From the NCBI GenBank assembly GCA_963700745.1, contig CAVOYT010000002.1:310001-374000 (forward strand): a stretch of DNA of 64,000 nt, read 5' to 3'. Numbering within the stretch: position 1 is the first letter of the stretch; every line of letters starts with the position of its first letter. The notes under the pieces were generated by a model that did no database searches, was not told where the DNA came from, and saw nothing but the letters and a program-made list of their open reading frames with translations. This document shows, in pieces, positions 17,389-26,225 of the stretch. The DNA is from UBA10649 sp963700745 (lineage in GTDB: Bacteria; Actinomycetota; Actinomycetes; S36-B12). A program made the translations under genes and the position numbers.

Positions 17389-18162
17389 GTGCCTGCAGCC
17401 CGATCGCCCCGCTCGGCCGTCATTCCGGTCGTCGGCGGGCCGAACCGAGGCCGTGACGGCTCACGGGACATCCCCGAGGCCACCATCGCCCGGCTGCCGA
17501 TCTACCACCGCGTGCTCGGCCAGCTGTCGGACGCCGGGATCTCCACGGTCTCGTCTGAGGAGCTCGCCCAGGCCTGCGGTGTCTCGTCTGCGAAGCTGCG
17601 CAAGGACCTGTCCCACCTGGGTTCGTACGGGACCCGCGGCGTCGGATACGACGTGCGATTCCTGGCGTACCAGATCTCCCGCGAGCTCGGACTGACGCAG
17701 CCCTGGGGCGTCGTGATCGTCGGCGCCGGAAACCTCGGCCACGCACTGGTCGCCTACCGCGGCTTCGCCTCGCGCGGCTTCGCCGTCGTGGGGCTGCTTG
17801 ACTCGCATCCCGATGTCGTCGGTCAACGCCTCGGCATCCCGGGGTCCCAGACGGTCGTGCGCCCGATGACCGATCTCGAGGCCGTCGTCACCGAGGGGGG
17901 CGCCCACATCGGCGTGATCGCCACTCCGGCCGAGGCCGCGCAGGACGTAGCCGACCGGCTCGTTGCCGCGGGAGTCCGCAGCATCCTCAATTTCGCCCCC
18001 GTCGTGCTGTCTGTTCCCGAGGACGTGGAGGTGCGCAAGGTCGATCTCGCCGTCGAGCTGCAGATCCTCGCGTTCCACGAGCAGCGGCGCAGCGACGAAC
18101 TGCTCCACCCGAAGACCCCGTCATTTGATCCAGAGTCGCTGGGAGAGGCGATCAACGCATGA
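17389..18162 (+). CDS. rex: redox-sensing transcriptional repressor Rex
   Basis: Repressor that leaves DNA when NADH/NAD+ rises, tuning respiration genes. 257 aa from GTG 17389, preceded by GGAG at 17381-17384; Streptomyces Rex is about the same size. The winged-helix DNA-binding domain spans roughly residues 30-95 (IPEATIARLPIYHRVLGQL, then VSSAKLRKDLSHLGSYGTRG). The Rossmann NAD(H) domain starts with VVIVGAGNLGHALVAY. Later IGVIATPAEAAQ and ILNFAPVVLSVPE are typical. An in-frame start at 17311 would add a Pro/Arg-rich leader not seen in the family. The stop overlaps the next ATG (ATGA). Confidence 0.96.
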   Translation: MPAARSPRSAVIPVVGGPNRGRDGSRDIPEATIARLPIYHRVLGQLSDAGISTVSSEELAQACGVSSAKLRKDLSHLGSYGTRGVGYDVRFLAYQISRELGLTQPWGVVIVGAGNLGHALVAYRGFASRGFAVVGLLDSHPDVVGQRLGIPGSQTVVRPMTDLEAVVTEGGAHIGVIATPAEAAQDVADRLVAAGVRSILNFAPVVLSVPEDVEVRKVDLAVELQILAFHEQRRSDELLHPKTPSFDPESLGEAINA

Positions 18163-20001
18163 CAACCGCGAGCAGCAAGTCGGCCACGAAGAAGTCGGCC
18201 ACGTCCAAGCCGGTCCAGCAAGCCGGTGACCAAGCCGGTGGGCAAGACGGCGTCGAACGCGGCCGCCAAGAAGGCCGCCCCCGCGAAGCCGGCCGCCAAG
18301 AAGGCCGCTGCCAAGCCGGTGAGCAAGCCGGCATCGAAGCAGCCTGCCAAGAAGGCTGCTCCGGTCAAGGCCGTCAAGCCGGTCGTGGTGGCGGAGGCGC
18401 CGGCCAAGGTGCGCCGCAAGCCGGTACACGGCACCGTTTCCCTGGTCGCGGCTGGTCCCGGCGACCCCGATCTGCTCACCCTCCGGGCTGCCGCCCTCAT
18501 CGCGGCCGCGGAGATCGTCGTCGTGGACTCCGACGCCGTAGCGGTCGCCCGGGCCCACGTCGGCCCCGGCGCGGAGATCGTCGTCGCTGTGGACGCCAAT
18601 GGCCTTCCGCTTGACCAGGCCGGGCGCAGTGCCCTGGTGATCGGCGCGGCCCGCGAGGGGCGCAACACCGTGCGGCTGATCTCAGGTGACCCGGTCATCG
18701 ACGGATCGCTGCTGCACGAGGCCGGTGCCCTGCGCAAGGCGCGGATCGACTTCGAGGTGGCGCCCGGCGTCAGCGAGGTCAATGCCGTCCCGGCGTACTC
18801 AGGGTTCGGCCTCACGGGCGGTCGCGTCCGGCAGGTGCGCATCGTGGATGCGAACGACACCGATCTGCCCTGGTCCGACCTCGCCACTCCGCGTACGACG
18901 GTGGTGTTCCTCAACGGTGCCGATCGTGCGTCCGACATCGCCGCACGCCTGGTGGCTGCCGGCGCCAGCGAGACCCTGCCGGTTGCGGCAACCCGGCGCG
19001 GCACGACCGTCGACCAGCGAACGATCGTCTCCACGCTCGGGGAGATCGCCGCCGCGACGAAGGCTGCTCGCCAGTCCGGCCCCGGTCTGCTTGTCGTCGG
19101 CGATGTCGTGTCGCAGCGAGAGAAGCTCGATTGGTTCGAGGTCAAGGCGCTCTTCGGCTGGCGGGTCCTGATCCCGCGCACGCAGGACCACGCCGGCTCC
19201 GTCGTCGGCCTCCTTCGCGGCCATGGCGCCATCCCGATCGAGGTCCCCACGATCTCGGTGGAGCCGCCGCGCACTCCGCAGCAGATCGATCGTGCGGTGC
19301 ACGGACTGGTGTCCGGACGCTACGAGTGGATCGGGTTCACGTCTGTCAATGCCGTGCGCGCGATCCGCGAGAAGCTGCAGGAGTACGGCCTGGATGCCCG
19401 GTCGTTCGCCGGCCTGAAGGTCGCTGCCGTCGGCCAGCCCACCGCAGACGCCCTGATCGAGTTCGGCGTGCGTCCCGACATCATGCCGACCGCGGACCAG
19501 ACCACCAGTGCCCTGCTCGACGAGTGGCCCCCGTACGACTCGCTGGTCGACCCCATCAACCGGGTCTTCCTGCCCCGCGCGGACATCGCGACCGACACCC
19601 TGGCGGCTGGCCTGTCCGAGCTCGGCTGGGAGGTCGAGGACGTCACGGCGTACCGCACCGTCCGAGCCGCGCCGCCGCCGGCCGAGACCCGCGAGGCGAT
19701 CAAGACGGGCGGCTTCGACGCGGTCCTGTTCACGTCGAGCAGCACCGTCCGCAACCTGGTGGGCATAGCCGGGAAGCCGCACCACTCCACGGTTGTGGCC
19801 TGCATCGGACCGCAGACCGCCAAGGCGGCCGAGGAGCACGGCCTTCGGGTCGATGTCCTCGCCGAGACCAGCACCGCGATCGGATTGGTCGAGGCCCTGG
19901 CCGCGCACGGTGAGTCGCTGCGCATGGCGGCCGTCGAGGCCGGCGAAGGCACCTGGCGCCCGAGTCGGCGTCGTGCGACCGCCCGCCGCAAGGCGACCTG
20001 A
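18159..20001 (+). CDS. hemD: uroporphyrinogen-III methyltransferase-like/synthase fusion (CobA-HemD), frameshift near 18216
   Basis: Bifunctional-type tetrapyrrole protein, 613 aa after removing one extra C near 18216. Residues 1 to about 88 are a Lys/Ala/Pro-rich tail. Next comes a SUMT-like domain (VSLVAAGPGDPDLLTLRAAA, then LISGDPVIDG, then APGVSEVNAVPAYSGFGLT). It is degenerate relative to true CobA at the GDPFVFGRG loop. The second half is uroporphyrinogen-III synthase (LFGWRVLIPRTQDHAGSVV, WIGFTSVNAVRAI, DAVLFTSSSTVRNLV). Its ATG overlaps the rex stop. hemA and hemC, usually between rex and hemD in actinobacteria, are absent here. Confidence 0.88.
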
Positions 20002-20003
20002 CC

Positions 20004-20655
20004 ATGGCTGGCGCCGGGGACCGTACGACCGTCCACCTCCTTCGGCACGGCGAGGTCTTCAATCCGGAGGGAGTCCTCTACGGACGCCTTCCCGGCTACT
20101 ACCTGTCCGAGCTGGGCCAGCAGATGGCGCTGCGGGCGGCCGACGCCCTCGCTGATCACGACGTCACCTTGGTCGTGTCGTCGCCGATGGAACGGGCGCA
20201 GCAGACCGCGTCCCCGATCGCGGAGCGGCACGGGCTGGCGATCGAGACCGACCCCGACCTGATCGAGGCGGACAACGTCTTCGAGGGGCAGCGGGTCAGT
20301 GTCGGGCGACGGCGTCCTGCGGCAGCCGCGCGCGTGGCGGCACCTGTACAACCCGTTCAAGCCCTCGTGGGGGGAGAAGTACACGGACGTGGCCGAGCGC
20401 ATGCACCGCGCCATCGCGGCGGCCCGGGACAAGGCTCGAGGACACGAGGCCGTACTCGTCAGCCACCAACTGCCCGTGTGGGTCGCCCGGCTGGCCGCCG
20501 AGGACCGCAGGCTCTGGCACGACCCGCGCAGCCGGCAGTGCACCCTCGCCTCGTTGACGTCGCTGACCTACGACGCGGACAAGCTCGTGGCGATCACCTA
20601 CACCGAGCCCTCGCGGGATCTGCTGGGCAAGGCAAGCAAGATCGCCGGGGCCTGA
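20004..20655 (+). CDS. histidine phosphatase family protein (frameshift near 20296)
   Basis: Phosphoglycerate-mutase-like phosphatase, 216 aa after removing one base at about 20293-20300. The catalytic RHG is in VHLLRHGEVFNPEG, the second Arg in SSPMERAQQTA, Glu in LIEADNVFEGQ and the second His in VLVSHQLPVWV. The first frame ends near FEGQRV; the second resumes with SGDGVLRQPRAWRH. The same type of gene (Rv0525) precedes the thioredoxin/cytochrome c maturation genes in mycobacteria. It is not a glycolytic mutase by sequence; the substrate is unknown. Confidence 0.85.
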
Positions 20656-20663
20656 CCGGGCCC

Positions 20664-21269
20664 ATGCAGAACCGTCGCGCGCACGCGGCATCGGCCGCCG
20701 CGGCAGTCCCGCTCCTGCTCGTGAGCCTGGTACTGCTGCTGACCGGCTGCGCCTCGTCCTCGGCGGCGAATTCAGGAACCGACAGCGGGTTCGTGGCCGG
20801 CGACGGCTCCCTCGTGCTCGTTCCCGCCGCCGACCGCGCGCCCGCTCCGGACGTCGTCGGCCAGACGCTGGACGGCGAGGAGTTCCGGCTCGCCGACCAC
20901 CTGGGTGACGTGGTGGTGCTGAACGTGTGGGCCTCCTGGTGCGCCCCCTGCCGGGCCGAGGCACCCGGCCTCGCGGCGCTCGCCACGGAGCTGGAGGGAT
21001 CAGGGGTCCAGTTCGTCGGCCTCGACACCCGCGACTCGGACATTCCGGCGCGCGCTTTCGTCGAGCGGTTCGGAATCCCGTATCCGAATGTCATCGATCG
21101 CGACGGGCGGCTCCAGCTCCTGTTCGGGGACTCCCTTCCTCCGCAGGCGATCCCGTCGACCATCGTGATCGATCCACAGGGGCGGGTCGCCGGTCGCGCA
21201 CTCGGCAAGGTGAGCGAGTCCTCTCTGCGGGGCCTGATCGAGCCGCTGCTCGCGCCAGGGACGAACTAG
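20664..21269 (+). CDS. resA: TlpA/ResA-like thiol-disulfide oxidoreductase lipoprotein
   Basis: Extracytoplasmic thioredoxin-fold reductant for apocytochrome c haem-binding cysteines. 201 aa. A lipoprotein signal peptide (hydrophobic VPLLLVSLVLLL, then lipobox LTGC) puts the lipidated Cys at position 29. The active site CAPC is at 93-96 in WASWCAPC, and the cis-proline is in QAIPSTIVID. ATG 20664 is 8 bp after the histidine phosphatase stop. Its last base is shared with the GTG of ccdA. Confidence 0.93.
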   Translation: MQNRRAHAASAAAAVPLLLVSLVLLLTGCASSSAANSGTDSGFVAGDGSLVLVPAADRAPAPDVVGQTLDGEEFRLADHLGDVVVLNVWASWCAPCRAEAPGLAALATELEGSGVQFVGLDTRDSDIPARAFVERFGIPYPNVIDRDGRLQLLFGDSLPPQAIPSTIVIDPQGRVAGRALGKVSESSLRGLIEPLLAPGTN

Positions 21270-22018
21270 TGGACGGCATCGGCGACCTCGTCACGAGCGG
21301 CGGACTGTGGGTGGCCGTGCCGATCGCGTTCGCCGCCGGGATGGTCGCCTTCCTGAGTCCGTGTGTCCTGCCGCTGGCGCCGGGGTACGTCTCGTACATC
21401 ACCGGTCTCACCGGTGCCGAACTGGCCGACACGAAGGGCCGCCGGTTCCAGGTGCTCACGGGCAGCCTGCTGTTCGTCCTGGGCTTCAGCGTCGTCTTCG
21501 TGAGCTACGGCGCGCTCTTCGGCGGCGCTGGATCGCTGCTGCTCGAGTACGCGGACGTCATCAACCGCGTCCTCGGTGTCGTGGTGATCCTCATGGGACT
21601 GGCGTTCATCGGCATCATCCCGGGCCTGCAACGGGAATACCGATTCCATCGGATGCCGACGTGGGGGGTCGCGGGGGCACCGCTCCTCGGAATCCTGTTC
21701 GGGCTCGGCTGGTCGCCATGCATCGGTCCGACGCTCACCGCCGTGCAGAGCCTGGCCTTCTCGGAGGCGAGCGCCCTTCGCGGAGCCGCGCTCTCCCTGG
21801 TCTACTGCCTCGGCCTGGGGCTGCCGTTCGTCCTGCTCGCCCTCGCCTTCAGCAAGATGGCGCGGGCCATCGGATGGGTGCGACGCCACTACGTGTGGGT
21901 CATGCGGCTCGGGGGCGGCATGCTGGTCCTCGTGGGCATCCTGCTGGTCACCGGCCTGTGGACTGACTTCACCATCTGGCTGCGCGTGCAGGTGCCAGGA
22001 TTCGAGACCGCATTGTGA
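21269..22018 (+). CDS. ccdA: cytochrome c biogenesis protein CcdA
   Basis: Polytopic membrane protein that carries reducing equivalents from cytoplasmic thioredoxin across the membrane to ResA. 249 aa with about six helices. The two redox cysteines are in FLSPCVLPLAPGY and GLGWSPCIGPTL. GTG 21269 overlaps the resA stop by one base. The start is favoured because the first helix follows after about 15 residues. It is coupled to resB by a 4-bp overlap (22015-22018). Confidence 0.95.
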   Translation: MDGIGDLVTSGGLWVAVPIAFAAGMVAFLSPCVLPLAPGYVSYITGLTGAELADTKGRRFQVLTGSLLFVLGFSVVFVSYGALFGGAGSLLLEYADVINRVLGVVVILMGLAFIGIIPGLQREYRFHRMPTWGVAGAPLLGILFGLGWSPCIGPTLTAVQSLAFSEASALRGAALSLVYCLGLGLPFVLLALAFSKMARAIGWVRRHYVWVMRLGGGMLVLVGILLVTGLWTDFTIWLRVQVPGFETAL

Positions 22019-23621
22019 CGGTGATCCCCGAACCGGCGACCAGCGACGACGCGGCCTCCGGCCTCCCCGCGGAGCGACCGCTCCCGCCCATGGGTTCGGT
22101 CGGCTTCCTGCGCTGGATGTGGCGGCAGCTGACCAGCATGCGCACGGCGCTGATCCTGCTGTTCCTCCTCGCGCTTGCCAGCATTCCCGGATCCGTCCTT
22201 CCGCAACGCGGCGTCAACCCACTGCGGGTGGACCAATGGCTGGACGACAACCCGGGCATCGGCCCGCTGTTGGACCGGGCCGGCTTCTTCGACGTCTACG
22301 CCTCACCTTGGTTCGCGGCGGTGTACCTGCTGCTGTTCATCTCGCTGATCGGCTGTGTCCTTCCCAGGATCCGCCAGCACGCGAAGTCTCTGCTCGCCCC
22401 ACCGCCGCCGGCCCCGCGCCGGATGACCCGGCTGCCCGTTGCCCGTGAGTTCACCACGACCCAGGACCCGCAGGCCATCGCTCGACGCGGCATACGCATA
22501 TCTGCGCGGCCGGCGATGGCGGGTGCGCAGAGGCGAATCCGAGGTGGACGGCAGTCAGTGGGTCGCCGCCGAGAAGGGCTATGCCCGCGAGACGGGGAAC
22601 CTGGTCTTCCACCTCGCCCTGCTGTTCATCCTCGTCGCGGTGGCCGTGGGCGGGCTGCTCGGGTGGAAGGGCAACGTCATCGTCCGAGAGGGCTCGGGCT
22701 TCTCGAACACCCTGACCCAGTACGACGCATGGGGTGGCGGCCGACTGGTCAGTGCGGATGACCTTGCGCCGTTCTCCTTCACCCTCGATCAGTTCAACGT
22801 CGACTTCGAGCGCGGCGATGCGCAGCGCGGGGCGCCCCGCCTGTTCGAGGCCGACCTCACCTACCGATCGAGTCCGGATGCCGCGTCGGTGCAGACGACT
22901 GTCGAGGTCAACGAACCGCTGGCCGTCGACGGGGCGAAGGTGTTCCTCGTCGGCCACGGTTACGCGCCGCACCTGATCGTGCGCGACTCCACGGGGGCCG
23001 TCGTGTTCGACGACACCGTGGTGTTCCTGCCGCAGGACGGCAACTTCACGTCCACCGGCGTCGTGAAGATCCCGGACTCCGAACCCGCGCTCGGTCTGAA
23101 CGGCCTGTTCCTCCCGACCGCTGCGCTCGACGAGGTCCGCGGACCGCATTCGACGTTCCCGGCGCCGGACTACCCGGCGGTCTTCCTGTCCGCCTTCACT
23201 GGAGACCTCGGTCTGGACAGCGGCCGGCCGCAGAGCGTCTACACGATCGACACGTCGGCGATGACGCAGCTCGGCCTGGAGTCCCTGCTCCCGGGCGAGA
23301 CATGGACGCTGCCCGAGGGGGCCGGGTCCGTGGAGTTCGTCGGTTTCGAACGGTGGGCCTCGTTCCAGATCGCCCAGGACCCGGGCAAGGAGCTGGCGCT
23401 GGTGTCGTCACTCATCGCGATCGCGGGGCTGATGCTGTCGCTCTTCGTGCGCCGCCGCCGAGTGTGGGTCAAGGTGGTGCCCGCCGACGACGACGGGTAC
23501 TCTCGTGCAGGTCGCCGGGCTGGCGAAGAACGAGGCGGCTGATCTTCCGGAGGACGTGGCGGCCCTGGCGACGGAGCTGGGGGAGTCGCAGAGCACCGGG
23601 CCGGAGAGGAGCACATCGTGA
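22015..23621 (+). CDS. resB: cytochrome c biogenesis protein ResB (two frameshifts)
   Basis: System II haem delivery/ligation partner of CcsB in the membrane. 534 aa when two extra bases are ignored. The first break is at about 22476-22482: the reading ending TTTQDPQAIA continues as LDAAYAYLRGRRWRVRRG. The second is at about 23497-23503: VVPADDDG continues as TLVQVAGLAKNEAADLPEDV to a TGA at 23619-23621. Early helices include TALILLFLLALASIPGSVLP, the middle helix FHLALLFILVAVAVGGLLG, and the last ALVSSLIAIAGLMLSLFVRR. The real stop overlaps the GTG of ccsB (GTGA), which supports the repaired 3' end. Confidence 0.92.
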
Positions 23622-24580
23622 CGAGCGTGGAACTCGCGCAGGCGAGCAATGCGGCGGTCTACGCCTCGATGGTCTCCCTGGCCCTGGCGATGATCTTCTT
23701 CGCCGCCTCGTTCGCGGCGGGCAGGCGGAAGCCGGTGGCCACCCACGCTGCGGCGACAGTCGTCGAGAGCGCCGGCGGGGCCGCCGTCATCACCCGCGCA
23801 CCCGAGCCGGAGACCTCCACCGATCCCGGTCGTCGGGCCGCCAACATCGGGATGTCCCTCACCTGGCTGTCGTTCCTCACCCTCCTGGTCGGAGTCGTGC
23901 TCCGCGGCGTCTGGGCCGGACGGGTGCCGTGGGGGAACATGTACGAGTTCTCCATCACTGCCGCCCTGGGCATCCTCGGCGTCTTCTTGTTCATGTCGCT
24001 GCGGCGCGATCTGCGCTGGCTCGGGCTGTTCGTCGTCATCCCTGCCCTGCTCACCCTCGGCATGGCCGTCACGGTCCTGTACACGGAGGCGGCGCAGCTG
24101 GTCCCGGCGCTGAAGTCCTACTGGCTCGTCATCCACGTGTCGGCCGCGATCATCTGCTCGGGGGCCTTCACGTTCGCTGCTGCCACCGCGGGGCTGTCGT
24201 TGGTCCGCGGCAGGGTCGAGCGTCGGCAGGGCACCACCGAGGTCACGGGATGGACGACGCGGCTGCCGAGCAGCGAGCGCCTCCAGGGCCTGACCAACCG
24301 GGTGCTCGCCTTCGCCTTCCCGCTGTGGACGTTCGCCGTCGTCGCGGGCGCCATCTGGGCTGAGAACGCCTGGGGCCGGTACTGGGGCTGGGACCCCAAG
24401 GAGACCTGGGCCTTCATCACCTGGGTGGTGTACGCCGCCTACCTGCACGCTCGGTCGACGGCGGGCTGGCGCGGGAGCCGGGCGTCCTGGATCGCCATCG
24501 CCGGATGGGCGGCGTTCCTGATCAACTACTTCGGAGTGAACATCTTCGTCAACAGCCTGCACTCGTACGCGGGCATGTAG
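23618..24580 (+). CDS. ccsB: cytochrome c synthase subunit CcsB/ResC
   Basis: Haem-handling membrane protein of system II cytochrome c maturation, 320 aa. The tryptophan-rich WWD motif is visible as WGRYWGWDPKETWAFITWVVY, flanked by His residues in external loops (for example WLVIHVSAAI and the C-terminal LHSYAGM). About eight helices are predicted. GTG 23618 overlaps the resB stop. It ends 7 bp before the convergent PLD-N gene, so this is the end of the resA-ccsB transcript. Confidence 0.95.
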   Translation: MTSVELAQASNAAVYASMVSLALAMIFFAASFAAGRRKPVATHAAATVVESAGGAAVITRAPEPETSTDPGRRAANIGMSLTWLSFLTLLVGVVLRGVWAGRVPWGNMYEFSITAALGILGVFLFMSLRRDLRWLGLFVVIPALLTLGMAVTVLYTEAAQLVPALKSYWLVIHVSAAIICSGAFTFAAATAGLSLVRGRVERRQGTTEVTGWTTRLPSSERLQGLTNRVLAFAFPLWTFAVVAGAIWAENAWGRYWGWDPKETWAFITWVVYAAYLHARSTAGWRGSRASWIAIAGWAAFLINYFGVNIFVNSLHSYAGM

Positions 24581-24587
24581 CCGAACC

Positions 24588-24905
24588 TCAGACTGAGGGT
24601 TCCTCGCCGCGACGGCGCTGCTCCATCTTCTTGACCCACACGTCGTCACCGAGCTCCTTGAGGAACCTCGGGTCGTCGTCGGGCGCCAGCGGCCCGCGCC
24701 GCCGGCCGAACCGCGCTCCCGGCGACGGCCAGACCCGTCCGAGAGCGAGCCAGATGAGGCCGCCGAGCAGGGGCAGCAGCACGACCACCAGCAGCCACAC
24801 GAACTTCGGCAGTGTGCGGGTCTCGCCCCGCGGGGTGCGCAGGACGTCGATGATGAAGTAGATGTAGATGGCGACAGCGAGCAGCACGCCAACGACTCTC
24901 AGCAT
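24588..24905 (-). CDS. PLDc_N domain membrane protein
   Basis: A 105-aa membrane protein with two helices (VVGVLLAVAIYIYFIIDVL and KFVWLLVVVLLPLLGGLIWLA) and a charged tail. The helix-RTP-helix-GR arrangement is the small phospholipase-D nuclease N-terminal-like (PLDc_N) family common near menA in actinobacteria. Function unknown. It faces ccsB tail-to-tail and is divergent from the DUF4229 gene with 122 bp between starts. Confidence 0.85.
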   Translation of the reverse strand: MLRVVGVLLAVAIYIYFIIDVLRTPRGETRTLPKFVWLLVVVLLPLLGGLIWLALGRVWPSPGARFGRRRGPLAPDDDPRFLKELGDDVWVKKMEQRRRGEEPSV

Positions 24906-25027
24906 CGCCCGTCCTCCCGTCGTCCCACTGGTGAACAGCCTATGTCACGTCGCCCGCCCCGCACCCCGGCCGGCAGCATCCCGCGGCGTACCGTAGCGGG
25001 GTGGCAGCAGCGCGGGGATCGACGCTC

Positions 25028-25495
25028 ATGGCAATCGTCGTCTACACGGTCCTCCGAATTGCCGTCTTCCTGGGAATCTGGATGGCCGTCAATCTGCTCA
25101 CGCCCATCCACGGGGTGTGGGCGGCGGTGGTCGCGCTCCTGGTCTCCGGGGCCATCAGCCTGGTCCTGCTCGACCGCCAGCGCGGACGGGTCGGCGTGGC
25201 GGCGGCCGGGTTCTTCGGCCGGCTCAACGAGCGGATCGAGGCCAGCGCCCGAGCGGAGGACGACGACGAAGACCCCGATGCCTCGTCACTCGTGGCGGGT
25301 TTGAGTCCGCCGGAAGTCGCCACAAGTGACGACGCATCGGAGGGGTCGTCAGGGGAGGGCGAGCAGGGCTCCGAGCGCCAGGCCGTAGACGAGCAAGAGC
25401 TGCCCGGTGAGCTTGAGCGCCGGGATGAGGGCTGGGCCGAGGGCGCCGCTCCTGACGACGCGGACCGGACGCACGGCCAGCAGTCCCGTCAGTGA
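25028..25495 (+). CDS. DUF4229 family membrane protein
   Basis: 155 aa from ATG 25028 (GTG 25001 is an in-frame alternative). Two helices (VVYTVLRIAVFLGIWMAVNL and WAAVVALLVSGAISLVLL) are followed by a short RQRGRVG loop and an amphipathic segment, as in the actinobacterial DUF4229 family found beside menA. The acidic C-terminal tail from about residue 80 runs 147 bp into the menA gene on the opposite strand. Family members are usually shorter, so the stop may have been lost to a base error; the TGA at 25302-25304 in the next frame is a candidate end. Function unknown. Confidence 0.75.
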   Translation: MAIVVYTVLRIAVFLGIWMAVNLLTPIHGVWAAVVALLVSGAISLVLLDRQRGRVGVAAAGFFGRLNERIEASARAEDDDEDPDASSLVAGLSPPEVATSDDASEGSSGEGEQGSERQAVDEQELPGELERRDEGWAEGAAPDDADRTHGQQSRQ

Positions 25496-26224
25496 CGCCA
25501 GCGCCACCCACGGCGAGGTGAGTGCGGCCACGCCAAGCGGTACGAGGATCGCCGCGACGACGATCGCGGTGTAGAGCACCCGCGTCCGGGCGTCCCCCAG
25601 CCGGACGGCCAGGGTTGTCTTGCCCGCGACGGTGTCGCCCGGGATGTCACGAAGGTTGTTGGTGACCAGGATCGCGCAGGCCAGCAGCCCGACCCCCACG
25701 GACGCGACCACATCGGGTGCCGTGATCGTCAGGGTCTGCACGTAGGCAGTACCGATGACTGGCACGAGACCGAAGAAGACGAACACGAAGACCTCGCCGA
25801 GCCCGGCATAGCCGTAGGGCCGCGGCCCGCCGGTGTAGAGCCACGCGGCCGCGATGCTGGCGGCGCCGACGGCGAGCAGCCACCACTGGGCGGTCAGCAC
25901 GACCAGGACCAGTCCCGCCACGGCCGCGACCCCGAAGGAGATGAGGGCCGCCGCCTTGACCCGCGACGGTGCGGCGAGCCCCTGCCCGACGAGCCGCACC
26001 GGGCCCACCCGGGCAACGTCGGTCCCCTTGATCCCGTCGCTGTAGTCGTTGGCGTAGTTCACGCCGACCTGCAGCGCCACCGACACGACCAGGGCCAGGA
26101 GGACGCGACCACCGTCGAACGCGCTGGCCCACGCGCCCAGGCCGGCCCCGACGGCGACCGGAGCGATCGCGGCCGGAAGGGTGCGCGGTCGGGCACCCTC
26201 GTACCACTCTCGTCCGGTTGCCAC
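25349..26224 (-). CDS. menA: 1,4-dihydroxy-2-naphthoate polyprenyltransferase
   Basis: Attaches the polyprenyl tail to DHNA in menaquinone synthesis; UbiA-type membrane prenyltransferase, 291 aa with eight or nine helices. The first Asp-rich motif is NYANDYSDGIKGTD, which binds the prenyl diphosphate via magnesium. The second is NNLRDIPGDTVAGKTTLAVR. GTG 26224 is one base after the menE stop, so menE-menA form a unit. The upstream in-frame residues come from menE and were rejected. Confidence 0.96.
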   Translation of the reverse strand: MATGREWYEGARPRTLPAAIAPVAVGAGLGAWASAFDGGRVLLALVVSVALQVGVNYANDYSDGIKGTDVARVGPVRLVGQGLAAPSRVKAAALISFGVAAVAGLVLVVLTAQWWLLAVGAASIAAAWLYTGGPRPYGYAGLGEVFVFVFFGLVPVIGTAYVQTLTITAPDVVASVGVGLLACAILVTNNLRDIPGDTVAGKTTLAVRLGDARTRVLYTAIVVAAILVPLGVAALTSPWVALASLTGLLAVRPVRVVRSGALGPALIPALKLTGQLLLVYGLALGALLALP

Positions 26225-26225
26225 G

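Noticed and set aside
18159..18430. A tandem DNA repeat or mobile-element scar in the Lys/Ala/Pro-coding stretch
   Set aside because: The nucleotide repeats are imperfect and follow from the low-complexity protein tail; no flanking repeats or transposase are seen.
17823..19274. A 483-codon open frame on the minus strand
   Set aside because: Shadow of rex and hemD; Ser/Arg/Ala-rich composition with no family features.
23408..24892. A 494-codon open frame on the minus strand
   Set aside because: Shadow of ccsB and the PLDc_N gene in another frame; the His/Glu/Arg-rich run is typical of antisense membrane-protein sequence.
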